From assembly GCA_963788215.1 (NCBI GenBank), contig CAWBFX010000010.1, positions 992,001 to 1,056,000 of the forward strand: a stretch of 64,000 nucleotides of DNA, written 5' to 3'. The DNA comes from AC-32 sp963788215 (GTDB lineage: Bacteria > Actinomycetota > Thermoleophilia > Gaiellales > Gaiellaceae). Of the stretch, positions 51,516 to 60,686 are shown in pieces; the stretch's first letter is position 1, and each line of letters begins with the position of its first letter. The notes under the pieces are model-generated. The model was not told the DNA's origin. It ran no database searches and saw only the letters and a list, made by a program, of their open reading frames with translations. Both the position numbers and the translations under genes were made by a program.

Positions 51516-52487
51516 GTGGACACGGCTCGGCTTGGGCGGACCGATCTCGAGCTCTCGCGACTCGGGCTCGGCTGCGGGAACTTCGGCGGGATCGGATCGG
51601 CTCCTGAGCTCTTCGGGCGCGGAGAGACGAAGGAGGAGGCCTTCGCCCTCATGGACGCGGCGCTGGCCGCGGGGATCACCTTCTTCGACACGGCGCCCTC
51701 CTACGGTGGAGGCCGCAGCGAGAGCTGGGTCGGCGAATGGCGAGAGGAGCGCGGAGCGCCGGTTCTTCTGAGTAGCAAGGTCTACTGGTCGGTGACCGGC
51801 GATCCCGACGACCGGGGCCTTTCGCGCGAGCGGATTCTTCGGGAGATCGAAGGCAGCCTCGAGCGGCTCCGGACGGACCGGCTCGACATGTACCTGACGC
51901 ACGAGCCGGATCCGGAGACGCCGATCGAGGAGACGCTTCGCGCGCTCAACGAGCTCGTGCGCTCGGGCAAGGTTCGGGCGTTCGGAGCCAGCAACGTGGA
52001 CGAGGCGCAGCTCGTGGAGGCGCTCGAGGCGAGCGACCGACTCGGGCTCGCCCGCTACGAGTGGGTGCAGAACGAGTACAACCTTCTCGACCGCGGCGTT
52101 GAGGAGGGCGTCCTGTCGGTTTGCGAGCGGGAAGGCCTCGGGTTCACGCCGTTCAGCCCGCTCGCCGGGGGATGGCTCACCGGCAAGTACGGCCGCGACC
52201 GCGCTTATCCGCCCGGTTCCCGGATGACGCTTCGCCCGGAGCCGTACTCGGAGCTGGACAACGACCGGACGTTTCGCGCCCTCGAGGAGTTCGTTACGCG
52301 GGCGGCCGATCGCGGCGTCGAGCCGTCGACGCTGGCGGTCGCCTGGGTGCTGAGCCATCCGCAGGTGACGGCAGTCGTCGTCGGACCGCGAGGGCCCGAG
52401 CAACTCGAGCCGGTGCTCAGCGCCGAGGAGCTTCGTCTCTCGGTGCCGGAGCGCGACGAGTTGGCGCAGCTCTTCGAATTCGGGTAG
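51516..52487 (+). CDS. Aldo/keto reductase
   Basis: NADPH-dependent oxidoreductase with a TIM barrel, 323 aa. The catalytic tetrad is present: Asp58 and Tyr63 (FFDTAPSY), Lys88 (SSKVYW) and His129 (YLTHEPDP). The GKVRAFGASNVDEAQLVEAL and WVQNEYNLLDRGVEEGVLSV segments fit the AKR11/YghZ-like class acting on small aldehydes or methylglyoxal-like carbonyls; the substrate cannot be fixed. The start codon GTG is supported by the leaderless box. The DedA gene follows after 5 nt, likely co-transcribed. Confidence 0.93.
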   Translation: MDTARLGRTDLELSRLGLGCGNFGGIGSAPELFGRGETKEEAFALMDAALAAGITFFDTAPSYGGGRSESWVGEWREERGAPVLLSSKVYWSVTGDPDDRGLSRERILREIEGSLERLRTDRLDMYLTHEPDPETPIEETLRALNELVRSGKVRAFGASNVDEAQLVEALEASDRLGLARYEWVQNEYNLLDRGVEEGVLSVCEREGLGFTPFSPLAGGWLTGKYGRDRAYPPGSRMTLRPEPYSELDNDRTFRALEEFVTRAADRGVEPSTLAVAWVLSHPQVTAVVVGPRGPEQLEPVLSAEELRLSVPERDELAQLFEFG

Positions 52488-52492
52488 GGCCG

Positions 52493-53092
52493 TTGTTCCA
52501 GCAGTTCACGGATCTCGTGGCGAACGCGTCAGGGTGGGCGTACGCCGTCGTTCTCCTGCTGGCGCTTCTGGATGCGCTGGTGCCGGTCGTCCCCAGCGAG
52601 ACCGCCGTGATCACGGCAGGTGTCGTCGCGGCAGGCGGGGATCTCCAGCTGGCGGCGGTCGTCGCCGCCGCGGCGGCCGGAGCCTTTCTCGGCGACAACC
52701 TCGCCTACCTGATCGGCAACCGCTTCGGCCGGCGCGTCGCTGAACGCTTCTTCCGCGGCGAGAAGGCACGCAAGCGCATCGACTGGACCGAGAACCAGCT
52801 CGAGACGCGGGGAGGAGAGATGATCGTCGTCGCCCGATTCATCCCCGGGGGCCGGACCGCTGTGACGCTCAGCGCCGGCACGCTCGGGTACCCGTGGCGG
52901 CGCTTCGCGCTGTTCGATGCGCTGGCCGCGCTCGGCTGGGCGCTCTACGCCTCGCTACTCGGATTCTTCGGAGGCCACGCGTTTGAGGACGCGCCCTGGA
53001 AAGGCCTGTTGATCGCGCTCGGAACCGGCTTCGCGATCGCGGGCCTCGTCGAGTTGGTCCGCTGGTTGCGGAAACGGAGGAAGGCGCCTTGA
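52493..53092 (+). CDS. DedA family membrane protein
   Basis: A 199-residue polytopic membrane protein of the DedA/VTT (SNARE-associated) family, some members of which are flippases for undecaprenyl phosphate or other phospholipids. It shows the motif LLDALVPVVPSETAVITAGV, the acidic/Gly motif GDNLAYLIGNRFGRRV, and the basic amphipathic motif VVARFIPGGRTAVTLSAGTL. TTG 52493 is the start, 5 nt after the reductase stop. A role in lipid-carrier recycling would fit the envelope genes elsewhere in the window but is only an inference. Confidence 0.9.
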   Translation: MFQQFTDLVANASGWAYAVVLLLALLDALVPVVPSETAVITAGVVAAGGDLQLAAVVAAAAAGAFLGDNLAYLIGNRFGRRVAERFFRGEKARKRIDWTENQLETRGGEMIVVARFIPGGRTAVTLSAGTLGYPWRRFALFDALAALGWALYASLLGFFGGHAFEDAPWKGLLIALGTGFAIAGLVELVRWLRKRRKAP

Positions 53093-53148
53093 CGCGCTTC
53101 GCGGCGGCGGCTTAGGGTCGTTGGTCTTCTGGTGAGCAAGCCGCACAC

Positions 53149-54540
53149 ATGAGTAGCCCAGTTGCCTCGTCCGTCGACGGGCGGCGCTTCACGTTCGAAA
53201 GCCCGAACGAACAGCTGGAGTTGCGGCCCGGCGGGTACGCCGTCTGCGGCGAACATCTCGGCCAGGTTCACGAGGTCGAGCCGGGCGAGCGCGGCTTCGC
53301 GCGTGGTGGGGGCATCCTCCTCGACTCGGAGGTCAAGCCCTTCGGCGAGGTTCCCATCGAAGCGGCGGCCGAGGAACGAGTCGCTGCGTGGCTGGAGACG
53401 GTGCGGCCCGAGGCGGCTTCGCTCGACGTAGGCGAGCTCGTGCTCCAGCCGGGGCTGCGCTTCGCGCTCGACGGGAGCGGGTTCGACAGGCACACGTTCT
53501 TCTGCGGCCAGTCGGGCTCGGGAAAGACGTACGCGCTCGGCACGGTGCTCGAGCGGCTGCTGCTCGAGACCTCGCTGCGGATCGTCGTGCTCGATCCGAA
53601 TTCGGACTTCGTCCGGCTGGACGCGGTGCGGGACGGGATCGACGGTGAGCTGGCCTCGCGCTACCGGGCGGCGACGGACGGCCTCGTGGTGCGTCGCGGC
53701 AACGCGGGGGAGGCGGACCGTCTGCACGTGCGCTTCGTCGACTGTGACCCCGAGGAGCAGGCCGCCGTGCTGCGGCTCGACCCGATCGCCGATGCCGACG
53801 AGTACGGCACGCTCCTCGACCTGCTCGACTCCGGGCTCGAGCGTTCCTCCGAGAGCACAGAGGCGCTCGCAGGGAAGCTGCTCGAGTCGAAGCTGCCTGG
53901 GCAGCACCAGCTGGGCGCGAGGCTGCGCAACCTCGGCGTCGCGGGCTGGCCGGTCTGGTCGACCGGAGATGCCGGCTCGGTGCAAGACCTCGTCGCGCCC
54001 GGAGGCCCGCGCGCCGTTGTCGTCGACCTCGGCTCGCTCGCGACTCCCGGCGAGAAGTCGATCGCCGGCGAGGCGGTGCTGGCGGCACTCTGGCGTCGAC
54101 GCGCCGAGCGGGAGGCGACGTTGATCGTGATCGACGAGGCCCACAACGTCTGTCCACGCGATCCCGCTGACCCCGTCGCGCAGCTCGCCACCGAGCACGC
54201 TGCCCGCATCGCGGCCGAGGGCCGGAAGTTCGGGCTCTACCTGCTGGTCTCAACTCAGCGGCCCCAGCGCGTCAACGAGCTCGTCGTCTCCCAGTGCGAC
54301 AACCTCGTGCTGATGCGGATGGCGTCCCGCAGCGACCTCGATTGGGTTGCCGGGACGCTGTCGTTCGCGCCGAGGCCGCTGCTCGAGCAGGCGACGGCGT
54401 TCGGCCAGGGCGAATCGCTCGTGGCCGGCAAGATCGCCTCGCACCATCCGGCGCTCGTTCGCTTCGGCCCACGGCTGGCCGAGGAGGGCGGGAGTGACGT
54501 GCCGACGGCGTGGGCCGGCCGCCCAGGGTCTCCTGCGTAA
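53149..54540 (+). CDS. HerA-like hexameric P-loop ATPase (DUF87)
   Basis: A 463-residue ATPase. An N-terminal beta-barrel-like region (HAS-barrel type, about 1-100) precedes Walker A GQSGSGKT (120-127), VVLDPNSDF, Walker B LIVIDEAHN, and the sensor/Arg region LLVSTQRPQRVNELVVSQC then DNLVLMRMASRSD. HerA proteins are DNA translocases, usually with the nuclease NurA, and act in repair or defence. No NurA-like or SIR2 gene is adjacent here, so the partner is unclear. TAGGGT (53113) is a possible -10. It is not part of an obvious defence island. Confidence 0.85.
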   Translation: MSSPVASSVDGRRFTFESPNEQLELRPGGYAVCGEHLGQVHEVEPGERGFARGGGILLDSEVKPFGEVPIEAAAEERVAAWLETVRPEAASLDVGELVLQPGLRFALDGSGFDRHTFFCGQSGSGKTYALGTVLERLLLETSLRIVVLDPNSDFVRLDAVRDGIDGELASRYRAATDGLVVRRGNAGEADRLHVRFVDCDPEEQAAVLRLDPIADADEYGTLLDLLDSGLERSSESTEALAGKLLESKLPGQHQLGARLRNLGVAGWPVWSTGDAGSVQDLVAPGGPRAVVVDLGSLATPGEKSIAGEAVLAALWRRRAEREATLIVIDEAHNVCPRDPADPVAQLATEHAARIAAEGRKFGLYLLVSTQRPQRVNELVVSQCDNLVLMRMASRSDLDWVAGTLSFAPRPLLEQATAFGQGESLVAGKIASHHPALVRFGPRLAEEGGSDVPTAWAGRPGSPA

Positions 54541-54542
54541 CG

Positions 54543-54758
54543 CTAGGGCAAGCGCTCCTCGCGGTAGTGCTGCTTGTCCTCCTCGCGCCACTTCTCCTCG
54601 TACGCTTCCGCGGCCGCGAACTCCCGCTCGATTTCCGCTCGTTCCGCTGCGTCCTCGCCGGCGGGGTGCTCGCCGGCGGCCGTTCGGCGGCGGGTGGCCG
54701 CGAAGACTGCGATGAGTAGAGGTACGACGATCACGGCGAAGATGATCCAGGGGATCAT
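54543..54758 (-). CDS. Small membrane protein coupled to glutamate decarboxylase
   Basis: A 71-residue protein with one N-terminal membrane helix (MIPWIIFAVIVVPLLIAVFA) and a highly charged helical tail (GEDAAERAEIEREFAAAEAY then EEKWREEDKQHYREERLP). Its ATG overlaps the stop of the decarboxylase gene (TGATG), so it is translated from the same mRNA. It could anchor the enzyme or act as a small regulator; no family recognised. Confidence 0.65.
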   Translation of the reverse strand: MIPWIIFAVIVVPLLIAVFAATRRRTAAGEHPAGEDAAERAEIEREFAAAEAYEEKWREEDKQHYREERLP

Positions 54759-56146
54759 CAGTGACGGAACCCCGCGGTCGCCTCATCGTGGACCGGCGCC
54801 GGCTGGCTCTCGAGTCGCGGCAGCTGCCGTCGCAGGTCGGCGAGGAGCATGTCTGCCATGTCGTGCGTGAACCCGCGGCGGACGACGACTCTCAGTGCGG
54901 CGAGATCCTCGCGGTTCTTCGGGAACGTGTATGCGGGCACCTGCCAGCCGCGCTCGCGGAGGGCGTTCGAGACGTCGAAGACGGTGTAGTTCTCGACCTC
55001 GTCCTTCAGCGTGAACGCGAAGACCGGGAGCTCGTCGCCGCGCGTGATCAGCTCGAAGGGTCCGATCTCCTCGATTTCGCCCGACAGGCGCGTCGCGACA
55101 TCGCGCGCGTAGCCGTGGACGCGGGCGTAACCCTCGAAGCCCAGCCGCAGGAAGTTGTAGTACTGCGCGACCACCTGGGCGCCGGGCCGGGAGAAGTTGA
55201 GCGCGAACGTCGGCATGTTGTCGCCGAGGTAGTTGACCCAGAAGATCAGGTCCTGCGGGAGCGCATCGCTGTCGCGCCAGACCACCCAGCCGACGCCGGG
55301 ATACACGAGCCCGTACTTGTGGCCCGAGGCGTTGATCGACGCGACGCGCTCCAGCTGGAAGTCCCAGACCAGGTCCGGGTCGACGAACGAGGCGACGAAC
55401 GCGCCCGAGGCGCCGTCCACGTGGACTGGGATGTCGAGCCCGGTCTCGGACTCGAAGGCGTCGAGTGCCTCGCAGATCTCCTCAACCGGCTCGTAGCTGC
55501 CGTCGAACGTCGAGCCCAGGATCGCGACGACGCCGATCGTGTTCTCGTCGCAGAGCTTCACGGCCTCCTCCGCCGACATGTGGAAGCGGTCGCCCTCCAT
55601 CGGCACGAGCCGCATCTCGACGTCCCAGTAATTGGCGAACTTCTCCCAGCAGACCTGGACGTTGATGCCCATCACGAGGTTGGGCCGGTCGACCGGCTTG
55701 CCCTCGGCTTTGCGCCGCTGCATCCAGCGGCGCTTCAAGGCCAGGCCGCCGAGCATCGCGGCCTCGCTCGAGCCGGTGGTCGAGCAGCCGGTCGCCTCGT
55801 CGGCCTCCGGCGCGTGCCAGAGCCGGCTGAGCATGTTCACGCACCGCGCCTCGATCTCCGCGGTCTGCGGATACTCGTCCTTGTCGATCATGTTCTTGTC
55901 GAAGCATTCGGTCATCAGGGTCTGCGCCTGCGGCTCCATCCAGGTCGTCACGAAGGTGGCGACGTTGAGACGCGCATTCCCGTCGAGCATCAGCTCGTCG
56001 TGGATGATCTGGTACGCGATGTCTGGCGCCATCTCCTCATCCGGGAGCTCGTGCCGGGGGATCGTCGTCCCCTCGAGCCCGAATAGCGGCTGGACCGCGA
56101 GCTCGCCCGAGTGTTTGTGGTTCGTTTGAGGGTGCGTGAGGCTCAT
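54758..56146 (-). CDS. gadB: Glutamate decarboxylase
   Basis: PLP enzyme of 462 aa converting glutamate to GABA and CO2 while consuming a proton; used in acid resistance or GABA metabolism. PLP-binding Lys277 lies in INASGHKYGLVYPG; TGCSTTGSSEAAMLGGLALK and VHVDGASGAFVASF are the cofactor and substrate signatures. Length and spacing match E. coli GadB, including the N-terminal PRHELPDEEM segment. No glutamate/GABA antiporter (GadC) is nearby; the neighbouring ion transporters include a Ca2+/H+ antiporter. An aaagga ribosome-binding site lies upstream. Confidence 0.95.
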   Translation of the reverse strand: MSLTHPQTNHKHSGELAVQPLFGLEGTTIPRHELPDEEMAPDIAYQIIHDELMLDGNARLNVATFVTTWMEPQAQTLMTECFDKNMIDKDEYPQTAEIEARCVNMLSRLWHAPEADEATGCSTTGSSEAAMLGGLALKRRWMQRRKAEGKPVDRPNLVMGINVQVCWEKFANYWDVEMRLVPMEGDRFHMSAEEAVKLCDENTIGVVAILGSTFDGSYEPVEEICEALDAFESETGLDIPVHVDGASGAFVASFVDPDLVWDFQLERVASINASGHKYGLVYPGVGWVVWRDSDALPQDLIFWVNYLGDNMPTFALNFSRPGAQVVAQYYNFLRLGFEGYARVHGYARDVATRLSGEIEEIGPFELITRGDELPVFAFTLKDEVENYTVFDVSNALRERGWQVPAYTFPKNREDLAALRVVVRRGFTHDMADMLLADLRRQLPRLESQPAPVHDEATAGFRH

Positions 56147-56233
56147 CGTCGGTGATCCTTTCGTTGCAGTCTGCGACCACGGTCGCGGATTGCGCGCGCC
56201 ACGTCCTCACCCGAAGCGAACGATCGTCCATTT

Positions 56234-56873
56234 ATGAGTCGCGAACGGTGTATGGCAGCCTGTTTCGCACTCGGGTCGGCGTGCTTTCTGATCGGTCCGT
56301 TTCCCGGCTACGTGCAGGTTGTCGGAGACTCCGCCGACGCCGATCACCTTCTTCGTCGGCTCGATCCTGTTCACGACCGGAGGAGGGCTGCAGAGCTGGC
56401 TGGCGTGGTCGGCGCGGCATTCGCCAGGCGGGCGCGCCTCGTGGTGGGCCGCGATCATCCAGTCCGCCGGCACGCTGTTCTTCAACGTCACCACCTACGA
56501 AGCGATGCACACGGCCTTGACGAGCCAGGAGTACAACAGGCTCGTCTGGCGGCCCGACTGGCGCGGGTCGATCTGCTTCCTCGCCTCGGGAGCGATCGCC
56601 TATGCCGCGTCGGAGCGACGTGGCTGGCTCCCGGCCCGTGGGGGCACAGGATGGTGGCAGCCCGCCGTCAACCTGCTCGGCTGCGTCTTCTTCGGAATCT
56701 CCGCTGTGGCCGGCTACGTCGTTCCGTCGAGCGGGTCGATGCTCGACCAGGCCGCCGCGAACTGGAACACGGCCCTGGGCGCCGCGTGCTTCCTCGCCTG
56801 TGCGCTCGACACTCTGCACACCGGTGCTGGTCGCGGCACTCGGAGACTGAGACTACGAGGCCGCTACTCGTAG
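56234..56873 (+). pseudogene. Four-helix membrane protein (YrhK-like), apparent +1 frameshift near 56342
   Basis: The N-terminal part is in one frame (MSRERCMAACFALGSACFLI then GPFPGYVQVVGDSADA) and the rest in the next (ITFFVGSILFTTGGGLQSWL, FFNVTTYEAMHTAL, GWWQPAVNLLGCVFFGISAV, LGAACFLACALDTLHTG). The junction gacgccgatcacc needs removal of one G; total length is 1 mod 3. The corrected protein is about 212 aa with four or more helices, and resembles YrhK-type membrane proteins of unknown function. ATG 56234 or 56252 may be the start. The 3' end overlaps the antiporter gene by 10 bp. Confidence 0.7.
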
Positions 56874-57907
56874 AAGGTCAGCACGGCAAGGATCACGTAG
56901 AACGAGATCAGCGCGACCCCCTCGAAGACGGTTGCCTCGCCGTCGCTCGTGATCAGCCACAGCGCCATGGCGGTGAGAAACAGCGCGCCGATGTAGACGG
57001 GGCCGAGCGCGAACGTGAGCGAGGTCGCGAACGCCAGCGAGACGAGCACGAGCGCGGGAAACAGGAAGGCGGTGATCTGGGCGACGGAGTTCTTGATCAC
57101 CGAGATCGCCAGGTCGGCCTCGCCTTTCGCCGCGAGTACGACACCCGTCACGTTCTCGACGGCGTTCCCGGCGATGCCGACTACCACGAGGCCGGCAAAG
57201 GCCTTCGGGACGCCGATCTTCTGCATCGCCGGCGTCAAAGCGGTCACGAACCAGTCCGCGACGAACGCCGCTCCCACGCCGCCGGCCGCCAGCAGCATCA
57301 GTGAGAGCCGCATCGAGACGCGCGGTGTTCCGCCCGGCTCGTGGCCGGCGTCGGAGCGGAGGTAGTCGATCAGCCACACGCCGTAGGTGACCAGCAGCGC
57401 GATCGCCCCGATCACGGAGATCGCCTTCGCGTGGTGTGAGGCCTTGTCGCCGCTGGCGGCCGATAGCCCGAGGATCGCAATCAGAAAGCTGGCGAGCAGC
57501 ATCAGGATCGCGTTGTCCTTCGGCAGTCGCGCGTGAAAGCGCATGACGCGGTCCGGGCTCGCCATGGCGCCGACGACGATCGCGATCCCGAGGACGAACA
57601 GCGCGTTCGCGAAGATCGACCCGAGGATCGCGGTTCGAGCGACGACGAGCTCGCCGGCCGACAGCGCGAAGACGACGATGAAGAACTCGGGCAGATTCCC
57701 GAGCGTCGACTGCAGCACTCCGGTCACGGCCGGCCCGAAGCGCTGGCCGACTTGCTCCGTCGCGAAGGTGACGACCCACGCGAGGCCCGCGAGCGCGAGA
57801 GTCGCGATCACGAACGTCAGCAGCGCCGGAGCTCCGGCGTAGTGCGCGATTCCGGCTGCGACCGTTACCGCGGCGGTCACCCCGATCAGCGTCCAGGTTC
57901 GCTTCAT
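56864..57907 (-). CDS. Ca2+/H+ antiporter (CaCA superfamily, CAX type)
   Basis: A 347-residue membrane protein with about eleven helices. The two inverted alpha-repeats carry the ion-binding acidic residues: GVLQSTLGNLPEFFIVVFAL in the first half and VVVGIAGNAVENVTGVVLAA in the second. These GNxxE motifs define CAX exchangers that expel Ca2+ (or Mn2+) in exchange for H+. TAGGTT lies 8 nt before the ATG on the minus strand. Together with the metal P-type ATPase and glutamate decarboxylase it gives this region an ion and pH homeostasis character. Confidence 0.92.
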   Translation of the reverse strand: MKRTWTLIGVTAAVTVAAGIAHYAGAPALLTFVIATLALAGLAWVVTFATEQVGQRFGPAVTGVLQSTLGNLPEFFIVVFALSAGELVVARTAILGSIFANALFVLGIAIVVGAMASPDRVMRFHARLPKDNAILMLLASFLIAILGLSAASGDKASHHAKAISVIGAIALLVTYGVWLIDYLRSDAGHEPGGTPRVSMRLSLMLLAAGGVGAAFVADWFVTALTPAMQKIGVPKAFAGLVVVGIAGNAVENVTGVVLAAKGEADLAISVIKNSVAQITAFLFPALVLVSLAFATSLTFALGPVYIGALFLTAMALWLITSDGEATVFEGVALISFYVILAVLTFYE

Positions 57908-57915
57908 GCGCCGGC

Positions 57916-57921
57916 AACCTA
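57916..57921 (-). promoter_or_regulatory. -10 box TAGGTT before the antiporter
   Basis: Minus strand TAGGTT (57921-57916), 8 nt, then ATG 57907. Spacing is one base longer than in the other leaderless starts, so the mRNA may have a leader of one or two bases. Confidence 0.4.
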
Positions 57922-58015
57922 CCCGGGGAGGTCAGGGCGCCACTCGCGGAAACTCCGCAGCTGGTTCCGGGCTTGCACCGATGGCGTGCGAGGCCGCGCG
58001 GGCGACACTCGCGGC

Positions 58016-59893
58016 ATGACCGCCTTTGGAGCTGACCGGGCGGACGACGTCACGAGAACCCTCGCCTGGTTGCGTGGCAATTCGGCACGGCTCGTGGCCG
58101 GAGCCGCGCTCGCCGGGGTCCTCGTCGGCCTAGCCCTCGCCGCCGGCGATCATCACCAGGCGGCCGACTGGCTGTGGGCGGCGACCACGGCGATGCTGCT
58201 CGTGCCACTCGGCTGGTCGGTGTTGCGATCGCTGTTGCGCGGCGACGTCGGCGTCGACGCGATTGCCCTCGTCTCCATGATGGGAGCGCTCGCGCTCCAC
58301 GAATACGTGGCCGGGGCGGTCGTGGCGCTGATGCTCGCCGGCGGCAACGCGCTCGAAGAGACGGCGAACCGCCGCGCGCGCCGCGAGTTGACCAAGCTTG
58401 TCGAGCGCGCGCCGAGATCGGCGCTGGTACGCCGCGGCGACGACCTGGTCGAGCTTCCGATCGACGAAGTCGTCGCCGACGAGCTCGTCCTCGTGCGCGC
58501 GGGCGAGGTCGTCCCCGTGGACGGGATGGTCATGAGCGACGAAGCGATCATCGACGAGTCCGCGCTCACGGGCGAGCCACTCCCGGTGACCGTGCACCGC
58601 GGCGGGAGCGTCCGCAGCGGCACGGCTGCGACGGGGAGCTCGTTCGAGCTGCGAGCCCTGCGCCCGGCGGCCGAGAGCGCCTACGCGGCGCTGGTGCGGC
58701 TGGTCGAGCAGGCCGAGGAGCAGCGAGCGCCGTTCGTGCGCATGGCCGACCGCTACGCGATCTTCTTCCTGCCGGCGACGATGCTGGTCGCCGCCGTCGC
58801 CTGGGCCGTCTCGGGCGATCCTGTGCGTGCGCTTGCCGTCTTCGTCGTCGCGACGCCGTGCCCGCTGATCCTGGCCGCGCCGATCGCGCTCATGTCCGGC
58901 CTCTCGCGTGCGGCGAAAGCCGGCATCGTCGTCAAGGGCGCAGCGACCATCGAGCGACTCGGCGAGGCGCGCTCGGTTCTGTTCGACAAGACCGGCACGG
59001 TTACCCTCGGCCACCCGGAGTTCGAGCGGATCGTCGCTACAGACGGTTTCCCCCCCGAGGAGACGCTCCGTCTGGCCGCCTCGCTCGACCAACTCTCCTC
59101 GCATCCGATGGCGAAAGCGCTGGTCGCCGGCGCCGACGAACACAACGTGGCCCTGACGATCCCCGAGCAGACTGACGAACAGTTCGGCAAAGGCGTGCGC
59201 GGGACAGTCGCCGACCACCGTGTGCTCGTCGGCAGCGCAAGCTGGATACGCGCGAACGGCATCGAGCCCCGGCTACCGGCGGACGTCGACGGCAGCCACG
59301 CCAAGGTTTTCGTCGGCGTCGACGGCCGGCTCGCAGGCATCGCCTTGATCGGCGACCGCCTGCGGGAGGACTCCGTCGGCCTCGTTTCACGACTGCGAGC
59401 GGTCGGGGTCCGCTACGTCGCCCTGCTCACCGGCGACAGAGCCGCCGTCGCGGAGACCGTCGGCGCCAGTCTCGGGGTCGACCGCGTCTACGCCGACCGA
59501 ACGCCCGAGGAGAAGCTCGAAGTCGTGCGAGCCCTACACGAGCGACCCGAGCTACGGGCCGTAGTGATGGTTGGCGACGGCATCAACGACGCGCCGGCCC
59601 TGGCTCTCGCCGATGTCGGCATCGCAATGGGCTCCGCGGGCGCAACGGTCTCCGCCGAAACCGCCGACGCCGTCATCCTCGTCGATCGAGTCGACCGCGT
59701 GGCGGATGCGATCAGGATCGGCCGCCGCGGGCTCCACATCGCACGCCAGAGCGTTCTCGTCGGCATCGCTCTGTCGCTGCTCGCGATGGGGGTGGCCGCG
59801 GCGGGCTACCTCCCACCCGTGCAAGGCGCCGTCCTGCAAGAGGCGATCGACGTCTTCGTCATCCTGAACGCGTTGCGCGCGCTGACGGATTGA
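58016..59893 (+). CDS. Heavy-metal P1B-type ATPase without N-terminal metal-binding domain
   Basis: A 625-residue metal-exporting ATPase. Membrane helices precede the A-domain (GEVVPVDGMV, ESALTGEPLPV); the ion-site helix reads ATPCPLILAAPIA, i.e. TPCP at 280-283 instead of CPC. The phosphorylated Asp324 is in DKTGTVTLG, the P1B His363 in SSHPMAKAL, and the hinge is MVGDGINDAPALALADVG. There is no HMA or Cys-rich N-terminus. TPCP proteins are a poorly characterised P1B subgroup, so the metal (Zn, Co, Fe, other) is uncertain. There is no regulator next to it. Confidence 0.92.
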   Translation: MTAFGADRADDVTRTLAWLRGNSARLVAGAALAGVLVGLALAAGDHHQAADWLWAATTAMLLVPLGWSVLRSLLRGDVGVDAIALVSMMGALALHEYVAGAVVALMLAGGNALEETANRRARRELTKLVERAPRSALVRRGDDLVELPIDEVVADELVLVRAGEVVPVDGMVMSDEAIIDESALTGEPLPVTVHRGGSVRSGTAATGSSFELRALRPAAESAYAALVRLVEQAEEQRAPFVRMADRYAIFFLPATMLVAAVAWAVSGDPVRALAVFVVATPCPLILAAPIALMSGLSRAAKAGIVVKGAATIERLGEARSVLFDKTGTVTLGHPEFERIVATDGFPPEETLRLAASLDQLSSHPMAKALVAGADEHNVALTIPEQTDEQFGKGVRGTVADHRVLVGSASWIRANGIEPRLPADVDGSHAKVFVGVDGRLAGIALIGDRLREDSVGLVSRLRAVGVRYVALLTGDRAAVAETVGASLGVDRVYADRTPEEKLEVVRALHERPELRAVVMVGDGINDAPALALADVGIAMGSAGATVSAETADAVILVDRVDRVADAIRIGRRGLHIARQSVLVGIALSLLAMGVAAAGYLPPVQGAVLQEAIDVFVILNALRALTD

Positions 59894-59993
59894 GGGCTCT
59901 CGGAGACTCGTAGTTCGCCACATCGACGGAACGTGCTCGCACTGATGCGCAAGCTTGGAATCAGTGGAAACCTTGTCGCAGGAGGTGCTTCTC

Positions 59994-60647
59994 ATGGAAC
60001 TTGCAACATCAACACCGACGGTTGCCCTCGAGGGCGAACTGGCGCCGCAGCTGAGCCGGTGGCTCTGGCTCGTGAAGTGGATACTCGCCATCCCGCACTA
60101 CATCGTGCTGGCCGTCCTCTGGGTCGTCTTCTTCGTGCTGACCGTGATCGCGTTCTTCGCGGTGCTGTTCACGGGCCGTTACCCGCGTGGGATCTTCGAC
60201 TTCAACGTCGGCGTTCTCCGCTGGTCGTGGCGCGTCGCCTTTTACACCTTCGGAGCGCTCGGCACCGACGAGTACCCGCCGTTCACGCTCGCCGACGTCC
60301 CCGACTACGGCGCCCGGCTCGAGGTCGACTATCCGGAGAACCTGCGCCGCGGCTTCTCGTTGATCGGGTGGTGGCTCCTCGGCATCCCGCAGTTCTGTAT
60401 CGCCAGCATGCTGTGGGGCGGTTCAGGGCTCGGTTTGATCGGGATCCTCGTGCTCGTCGCCGGCGCCCTGCTGCTGTTCAAGAACCGGTACCCGCAGGAC
60501 ATCTTCGACCTCGTGCTCGGCCTCAACCGCTGGGTTCTCCGGGTCGTGGCATACGGCGCGTTCATGACACGCGAGTACCCGCCGTTCCGGCTGGATGTCG
60601 GTCCGCACGAGCCGCACTTTCACCTGAAGGAAGGGCAGCAGGCGTGA
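59994..60647 (+). CDS. DUF4389 membrane protein
   Basis: A 217-residue protein with the duplicated DUF4389 layout: each half has a long hydrophobic segment followed by a TGRYPRGIFDFNVGVLRWSW or KNRYPQDIFDLVLGLNRWVL motif and a DEYPPF/REYPPF end. Four helices in two pairs. These proteins are common in actinobacteria and of unknown function. A ggaggt ribosome-binding site lies 8 nt before the ATG. The next gene, for GAPDH, starts 39 nt downstream, suggesting co-transcription. Confidence 0.85.
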   Translation: MELATSTPTVALEGELAPQLSRWLWLVKWILAIPHYIVLAVLWVVFFVLTVIAFFAVLFTGRYPRGIFDFNVGVLRWSWRVAFYTFGALGTDEYPPFTLADVPDYGARLEVDYPENLRRGFSLIGWWLLGIPQFCIASMLWGGSGLGLIGILVLVAGALLLFKNRYPQDIFDLVLGLNRWVLRVVAYGAFMTREYPPFRLDVGPHEPHFHLKEGQQA

Positions 60648-60686
60648 TCTGGCCGGTTGCCTGGACCTCGACCTGAGGAGGAAACC

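Noticed and set aside
53149..54540. HerA-like ATPase as part of a defence island
   Set aside because: Neighbours are DedA, an aldo/keto reductase and glutamate decarboxylase; no nuclease or other defence gene is present.
59933..60676. Plus-strand frame overlapping the DUF4389 gene
   Set aside because: Arg-rich shadow frame. The DUF4389 frame from ATG 59994 has a proper ribosome-binding site, membrane helices and duplicated motifs.
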